A model generated the notes under the pieces. That model did no database searches, was not told the DNA's origin, and saw only the letters and a list, made by a program, of their open reading frames with translations. Positions 43,630 through 47,816 of a DNA stretch of 47,816 bases are shown here, piece after piece. Positions within the stretch are counted from its first letter, which is position 1. Every line of letters starts with the position of its first letter. This DNA comes from Rhizobium sp. J15 (GTDB lineage Bacteria > Pseudomonadota > Alphaproteobacteria > Rhizobiales > Rhizobiaceae). The stretch covers positions 1 to 47,816 of the forward strand of contig NZ_NWSX01000047.1 in the NCBI RefSeq assembly GCF_002531825.1. Reading direction: 5' to 3'. A program made the position numbers and the translations under genes.

Positions 43630-45171
43630 TCACGCGAAACTCTTGCGCTTGCGGGCGACGGCCTGCGCCTCTTCGACCGCCGGCAGGCTCTGGAGCACGC
43701 GCTTGGCGGGCAGGATGGCGATCACCTCGGTGCCCTCGCGCAGCTTCGATTTCAGCAGGAACTGCCCGTCATGCTTGGCAAGGATCGCCTGGACGATCGG
43801 CAGCCCGAGGCCGGTGCCTTGTTCGGCGCTCTTGATGGCGATCGAGCCCTGGCCGAAAGCCGACAGTACGACGGGAATCTCGTCTTCCGGAATGCCTGGG
43901 CCGTTGTCCTTGATCGAGATGTACTGGCCGCCGCCGGCCGTCCAGCCGACCTTGACGTGGATCTCGCCGCCCTGCGGCGTGAACTTGACGGCGTTGGAGA
44001 GAAGATTGAGCACCACCTGGCGCATCGACTTCTCGTCCGCCCAGATGGCCGGCAATTGCCGCTCGAACTGATCCGATATGGCAATGTTCTTGGCGCGGGC
44101 GCGCAGCTGGACCATGCCGATGCAATCCTCGGTGATATCGAGAAGGGAGATCGCCTCCTCGCTCAGCTCGTATTTGCCGGCTTCGATGCGCGAGAGGTCC
44201 AGGATCTCGTTGATGAGATCGAGCAGATGCTGGCCGGAGCGGTGGATGTCGCCGGCATATTCCTTGTAGGTCGGATTGGCGAGCGGCCCCAGCACTTCCG
44301 CCGACATGACCTCGGAGAAACCGAGGATGGCGTTGAGCGGAGTCCTGAGTTCGTGCGACATGGAAGCGAGGAAGCGGGATTTGGCAAGATTCGCCTCTTC
44401 GGCGCGTCGGCGGGCCTCGTCCGACATGGACTTCGCCACTTCCAGCTCGGCGATGAGATCGTCCTTTTCCGACTGGTAGGAAAGGATCATCAGGTTCGAC
44501 CGGAAAAGCCGGTCGCTGATATAGCTGAAGAAGACGACCGTGGTGGTGAAGACGGCAGTCAGGCTGATTTCGAGGAAGTCACGCGACAGGCCGCTCTTGG
44601 CGGTGAGCGCCACCACCGCCGGTGCGAAAGCGACCAGCACGGAGGGCGTCAGCATGAAATTCGACATCGCCGTGACGGAAAGCGCGATCAGCAGCGTCGC
44701 GCCCTTATAGAGAATGAAGCTCGACGGCTCGCAGGTGTCGCAGCCCTGCAGCGCGAAGACAGCCCAGCAGCAGCCGAGCAGAAATTGGCCGGCGAGCAGC
44801 AAACGACGCCATCTGCGGGCGCTCTCGGCAGTGATCTCCTGGCGGCGCGCGCGCCGCGCAAGCAGGATATTGCCGGTGTGGCAGGTGAGCGTCAGCAGCG
44901 CCCAGAAGAGCAATTGCGTGTTCTGAGTAAAGTAAACACCGAGCGCCGTAATGATGACGACGAAGAGCGGCATGATCGTTGCGCCTTGCAGCGCCGATGC
45001 CACATACATCTTAAGTACATCGCGGTCGAAGGAAGAATTGGACGCATGACCAGACTGAAGACGTTCGCGGGTCTGCCGCACGGCCTTGGAAACGGCCTTG
45101 TTGCGGTGGCTACGCGACTTGTCGACGATAATTTTGTCGGTCGATGTGCTTACGCCGGTACTCATGTGCAC
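43630..45171 (-). CDS. membrane sensor histidine kinase (DivJ/PleC/PdhS-type catalytic core)
   Basis: 513 residues. A cytoplasmic basic N-terminus (1-55) is followed by six hydrophobic helices (about 57-225) with no large periplasmic loop. A coiled-coil linker (QSEKDDLIAELEVAKSMSDEARRRAEEANLAK) leads into HisKA with H-box ASMSHELRTPLNAILGFSEVM and HATPase_c with N-box LLSNAVKFTP, G1 DNGPGIPEDE and G2 GTGLGLPIV. This H-box type (with LGPL...Y-EYAGDIH and SG-HLLDLINEILDLSRIEAG) is shared by DivJ/PleC/PdhS kinases of alphaproteobacteria, so DivK-type partners are possible. No response regulator lies next to it. Stops 1 base from convergent dgkA. Confidence 0.87.
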   Translation of the reverse strand: MHMSTGVSTSTDKIIVDKSRSHRNKAVSKAVRQTRERLQSGHASNSSFDRDVLKMYVASALQGATIMPLFVVIITALGVYFTQNTQLLFWALLTLTCHTGNILLARRARRQEITAESARRWRRLLLAGQFLLGCCWAVFALQGCDTCEPSSFILYKGATLLIALSVTAMSNFMLTPSVLVAFAPAVVALTAKSGLSRDFLEISLTAVFTTTVVFFSYISDRLFRSNLMILSYQSEKDDLIAELEVAKSMSDEARRRAEEANLAKSRFLASMSHELRTPLNAILGFSEVMSAEVLGPLANPTYKEYAGDIHRSGQHLLDLINEILDLSRIEAGKYELSEEAISLLDITEDCIGMVQLRARAKNIAISDQFERQLPAIWADEKSMRQVVLNLLSNAVKFTPQGGEIHVKVGWTAGGGQYISIKDNGPGIPEDEIPVVLSAFGQGSIAIKSAEQGTGLGLPIVQAILAKHDGQFLLKSKLREGTEVIAILPAKRVLQSLPAVEEAQAVARKRKSFA

Positions 45172-45271
45172 GTTGAAACTTCATCCCAGGGTGGATAAGA
45201 GCCTAACCGACAATTCTTAAGAAGATGTTTGCCATCTTTGCCAAGGATTTGTTTTTTAAGGAGGCGAAAGC

Positions 45272-45829
45272 GTGACAAGAGGCCTGCGCCTGATTCGCGA
45301 CGGCGTAACGGCATTTGCCTTGCTGGCGCTCATCGCGCTGATCGCCGCCAAGCTCAACGATGCGGCAAGAATCGAGCATGCGGGCGCATTTCACGCTGCC
45401 GACGGCGACAGCCTGACATTGGGGGAGGAACGTTTGCGCCTCGAAGGAATCGATGCGCCGGAGCTCCATCAGAGCTGCGAGAGAGCCGGGAAGGCCTGGG
45501 CCTGCGGGCGTGCGGCGCGGGAAGCGCTGCAGGCCATGGTGCTGACCGCAGGGACGGTATGCCGGGGCAATCGCCGCGACCGTTACGACAGGCTGCTCGT
45601 CGTCTGCCGGAATGGTGCGCGCGGTGACATCAATGCCGCCATGGTGCGCGGCGGCATGGCCATCTCCTATGGTGATTATGGCAGGGAGGAGGCTGAGGCG
45701 AGGGCTGCCAAAGCGGGCCTTTGGGCCGGGACTTTCGAGAGGCCGCGCGACGTGCGCGACCATGCGCGCCAAAGCTCGGGTTTCGACAGCGCTCTGCGCT
45801 TCATCGGGCAGATCGCCGGATGGGAGTAA
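45272..45829 (+). CDS. membrane-anchored thermonuclease (SNase)-like protein
   Basis: 185 residues. An N-terminal hydrophobic segment (about 14-28) acts as signal or anchor, then a staphylococcal-nuclease fold: DGDSLTLGEERLRLEGIDAPELHQSCERAGKAWACG and YDRLLVVCRNGARGDINAAMVRGGMAISYGDYGREEAEARAAKAGLWAG. Arg and Glu of the active site appear in LRLEGIDAPE and YDRLLV. Two cysteines near QSC...WACG may form a disulfide. The GTG start follows AAGGAGGCG. Acts outside the cytoplasm if catalytic. Followed 4 bases later by a uracil-DNA glycosylase-family gene. Confidence 0.85.
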   Translation: MTRGLRLIRDGVTAFALLALIALIAAKLNDAARIEHAGAFHAADGDSLTLGEERLRLEGIDAPELHQSCERAGKAWACGRAAREALQAMVLTAGTVCRGNRRDRYDRLLVVCRNGARGDINAAMVRGGMAISYGDYGREEAEARAAKAGLWAGTFERPRDVRDHARQSSGFDSALRFIGQIAGWE

Positions 45830-45833
45830 AGAC

Positions 45834-46466
45834 ATGACCGACGAAGCCAGGCTGGAGGCGCTGCGGCAGGAGATCGGCCGCTGCCGCATCTGTCGTGATG
45901 CACCGGCAAAGGGCCTCGAAGACCGACTGCCGCATGAACCGCGGCCTGTGGCGGTGATCTCGTCGACAGCGCGCATCCTGATCGCCGGGCAGGCGCCTGG
46001 GATTCGGGTTCACGAGAGCGGGCTGCCGTTCGACGACGCCTCCGGCGACCGGTTGCGGTCATGGCTCGGCGTCGACAGGGCAATCTTCTACGACCGCGAC
46101 CGATTCGCCATCGTGCCCATGGGTTTCTGCTTCCCCGGCTACGACGACAAGGGCTCCGATCTGCCGCCGCGCCGCGAATGCGCGCCGTTCTGGCGGCAAA
46201 GGGTGATCTCGGCCATGCCGCAGATCGAACTGGTGCTGGTCATCGGCCAATATGCGCAGGCCTGGCATATGGCCGGCGAGGGGCGGGGCAATATGACGGA
46301 GACGGTGCGGGCATGGCGCGACAGTCTTCTTTCCGACCGGTCGCCCGCCGTACTGCCCCTGCCGCATCCGAGCTGGCGCAACAGCGGCTGGCTGAAGCGC
46401 AATCCATGGTTCGAGGAAGAATTGCTGCCGATCCTGCGGGAACGGACGAAAAAGCTGGTTTCCTGA
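45834..46466 (+). CDS. uracil-DNA glycosylase-family protein
   Basis: 210 residues with the UDG-superfamily fold: an N-terminal Cys pair (CRICRDAP, about 17-24), LIAGQAPGIRVHESGLPFDDASGDRLR (motif I GQAPG), FAIVPMGFCFPG and the C-terminal motif LPHPSWRNSGWLKRNPWFEE with the HPS-type loop. It resembles the uncharacterised UDG-like proteins next to nucleases in rhizobia; activity on uracil is not proved by sequence. The start at 45834 is preceded by GGGAGTAAAG. Translationally close to the SNase gene. Confidence 0.85.
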   Translation: MTDEARLEALRQEIGRCRICRDAPAKGLEDRLPHEPRPVAVISSTARILIAGQAPGIRVHESGLPFDDASGDRLRSWLGVDRAIFYDRDRFAIVPMGFCFPGYDDKGSDLPPRRECAPFWRQRVISAMPQIELVLVIGQYAQAWHMAGEGRGNMTETVRAWRDSLLSDRSPAVLPLPHPSWRNSGWLKRNPWFEEELLPILRERTKKLVS

Positions 46467-46529
46467 AACAAAATTCTTTTCGCCGCCCGGAATCGGGTTA
46501 TACAAAGAAAATAATTCGAAAGGACTGTT

Positions 46530-47024
46530 GTGCGCATGGACCGCCTCGACCGAAAGATACTGCGTCTTCTGCAAGAAGATTCGACCCTTGCCGTTGCCGA
46601 TCTGGCCAAGAAAGTGGGGCTTTCGACGACGCCTTGCTGGCGGCGCATCCAGAAGATGGAAGAGGATGGCGTCATCAAGCGCCGGGTCGCCATCCTCGAT
46701 CCCGAGAAGGTCAACACCAAAGTTACTGTTTTCGTGTCGATTCGCACGGCCACCCATTCGATCGAATGGCTGCGGCGTTTTTCCGAGGTGGTTGCCGAGT
46801 TCCCCGAGGTGGTCGAGTTCTACCGGATGAGCGGCGACGTCGATTATCTCCTGCGAGTCGTCGTGCCTGATATCGCTGCTTATGACGCTTTCTATAAGCG
46901 AATGATCGCCAAGATCGAGATTCGCGACGTCTCTTCGGCTTTCGCGATGGAGCAGATCAAGTATTCGACTCAGTTGCCGCTCGATTACATGATCCTCGAG
47001 AACGCCAAATCCAACGAGGACTGA
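46530..47024 (+). CDS. Lrp/AsnC-family transcriptional regulator
   Basis: 164 residues: winged helix-turn-helix LDRKILRLLQEDSTLAVADLAKKVGLSTTPCWRRIQKMEEDGVIKRRVAIL at the N-terminus and a RAM ligand-binding domain VTVFVSIRTATHSIEWLRRFSEVVAEFPEVVEFYRMSGDVDYLLRVVVPDIAAYDAFYKRMI. GTG at 46530 or ATG at 46536 (AAAGGA upstream) are both possible. Amino-acid-responsive control of unknown targets; it stands alone. Confidence 0.9.
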   Translation: MRMDRLDRKILRLLQEDSTLAVADLAKKVGLSTTPCWRRIQKMEEDGVIKRRVAILDPEKVNTKVTVFVSIRTATHSIEWLRRFSEVVAEFPEVVEFYRMSGDVDYLLRVVVPDIAAYDAFYKRMIAKIEIRDVSSAFAMEQIKYSTQLPLDYMILENAKSNED

Positions 47025-47078
47025 GTCCAGGCGAGCCTTCGCTATCCTATGCTGATGTACAACTGCATGGGGAATGAG

Positions 47079-47123
47079 GCCGGATCGGCATTTCGTTATA
47101 GGCGGAAATGCGGCCGATCCGGC
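47079..47123 (+). terminator. long hairpin downstream of Lrp-like gene
   Basis: Outer stem GCCGGATCGG/CCGATCCGGC (47079-47088, 47114-47123), inner stem CATTTC/GAAATG (47089-47094, 47105-47110) with a 3-base bulge CGG and a 10-base loop. All 16 pairs are perfect. No T-run follows, so either a processing/stability element or terminator of both strands. Confidence 0.6.
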
Positions 47124-47297
47124 GGGCTGAGATCAAAATGGGCGGCTCAGACTGTAGAAAAGCCGCGGGAATAGCAAAAAAATGCTCGAATCCTGCCGGA
47201 ATCCAGAAAAATACATAGCCCGGTAACCATTGCCGAGCTATGGTGACTGGAACCAGTGAGGCCAATGTCATGATTTTGACTCATTGGTATCGAAATC

Positions 47298-47312
47298 AGA
47301 ACATCATGTTCT
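47298..47312. promoter_or_regulatory. perfect dyad in ropA upstream region
   Basis: AGAACAT-C-ATGTTCT, 7-base arms around one base, about 390 bases before the ropA ATG. Suitable for a dimeric regulator; it does not match the alphaproteobacterial LexA pattern GTTC-N7-GTTC. Confidence 0.5.
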
Positions 47313-47698
47313 AAACTGCCATCTTGCATGTGTTGAGTAGCTGGCGGTAGAATTTATTCGCTTCACCAGTATGTTCGACGGGGGTCGGACGGTGAAGAAT
47401 TTGACAAATGGGGTGTAACGTTTGCGGCTTGCGATGGAGGATTTCCGTCGCGGAGCCGCTTGTTGTGTTTTCAATCTAAATATCTGAAGTTGTTGTATAA
47501 AAATCACGTTGCCGGGGAAAGTTGGCTGGCGCAGCCTATCTGGCGTGCATCGAGAATTGCTTGATTAAGCCCGGTATGGGATGACGGTTTGGCGGTTCGA
47601 TCGATCCGCACGCCGAGATGGCTGTTCAAACTGGGCCGGCTTCAAATCGACTACCCGATGGGAAATCAGCCCCGATCGACAAAGGAATGGATTGGTAA

Positions 47699-47816
47699 AT
47701 GAACATCAGAATGGTTTTGCTTGCATCAGCAGCAGCATTTGCTGCATCGACGCCGGTTCTTGCAGCTGACGCTATTGTTGCTGCTGAGCCGGAACCGGTT
47801 GAATATGTTCGCGTCT
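47699..47816 (+). CDS. ropA: RopA-type outer-membrane porin (5' part, runs off the edge)
   Basis: Only the first 39 codons are in the window. MNIRMVLLASAAAFAASTPVLAADA is a signal peptide with cleavage after LAA/ADA, and the mature start DAIVAAEPEPVEYVRV is the hallmark of rhizobial RopA/Omp-type porins (Porin_2 family). These form trimeric channels in the outer membrane. AAAGGA lies 12 bases before the ATG, somewhat far. Which ropA paralogue it is cannot be told. Confidence 0.85.
   Translation, partial: MNIRMVLLASAAAFAASTPVLAADAIVAAEPEPVEYVRV

Larger units (their letters stand above)
47025..47698. other. long intergenic region lrp-like / ropA
   Basis: 674 bases with no convincing gene. It holds a 45-base hairpin (47079-47123), a 15-base perfect dyad (47298-47312), an isolated TTGACA (47401-47406) and a TATAAA (47496-47501). 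Porin genes in rhizobia often have long, regulated leaders, which fits. Open frames such as 47581-47769 end inside ropA in another frame and are not supported. Confidence 0.6.

Noticed and set aside
47298..47312. LexA box
   Set aside because: The dyad AGAACAT-C-ATGTTCT does not match the direct GTTC-N7-GTTC repeat used by alphaproteobacterial LexA.
47581..47769. 62-codon ORF overlapping ropA start
   Set aside because: Overlaps the well-supported ropA signal peptide in another frame and has no independent support.

Overview
The window reads as a chromosomal segment of a fast-growing rhizobium (Rhizobium leguminosarum/etli group). Evidence: high G+C with densely packed ATGA-overlapping operons; the complete acpXL-fabZXL-fabF2XL-fabF1XL-adhXL-lpxXL cluster for the C28 hydroxy fatty acid of rhizobial lipid A; an FnrN-type oxygen regulator preceded by two perfect anaeroboxes; mosaic palindromic intergenic elements; and the first 39 codons of a RopA-type porin at the right edge. 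Species assignment is inference; no search was run.

Layout. 0.2-4.4 kb: cobA-cobB-cobC-cobD, late aerobic cobalamin synthesis, translationally coupled. 4.5-6.1 kb: a small zinc-ribbon protein, a periplasmic L,D-transpeptidase and, convergent with it, fnrN. 6.3-11.8 kb: the very-long-chain acyl cluster for lipid A. 12-14.4 kb: a PAS protein, then VOC, SRPBCC and AraC genes on the minus strand. 14.5-18.3 kb: gnd, a ParD antitoxin with a collapsed ParE remnant, two GNAT acetyltransferases and a methyltransferase. 18.5-21.6 kb (minus): a compact operon of C39-like peptidase, D-Ala-D-Ala ligase and P-loop kinase, plus a separate methyltransferase.

21.9-35.6 kb is a glycan-utilisation region: LacI regulator divergent from a binding protein, two permeases and an ATPase, followed by a GH2 beta-mannosidase-like enzyme, sugar isomerase, Gfo/Idh/MocA dehydrogenase, aldo/keto reductase and GH43 glycosidase. 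It plausibly imports plant-wall oligosaccharides or sugars and processes them in the cytoplasm. 36-40.3 kb: a YadG/YadH-like ABC-2 exporter, a small exported cysteine-containing protein, an EamA protein and a Bcr/CflA efflux pump preceded by what looks like a branched-chain-amino-acid attenuator. 40.3-43.6 kb: aspartic protease, DUF1289 protein and cobS on the minus strand, divergent from cobT-dgkA. 43.6-47.8 kb: an orphan membrane histidine kinase, a nuclease-like protein, a uracil-DNA glycosylase-family protein, an Lrp/AsnC regulator, a long palindrome-bearing intergenic region and ropA (partial).

The strongest candidates for something undescribed are: (1) the near-leaderless, Val/Ile/Leu-rich leader peptide with nested hairpins and a U-tract terminator in front of a drug-efflux gene rather than an ilv gene; (2) the loss of catalytic residues in two lipid-A cluster proteins (a chain-length-factor-like ketosynthase, and an 'alcohol dehydrogenase' without catalytic zinc ligands that may be the missing enoyl reductase); and (3) the peptidase-Ddl-kinase operon.
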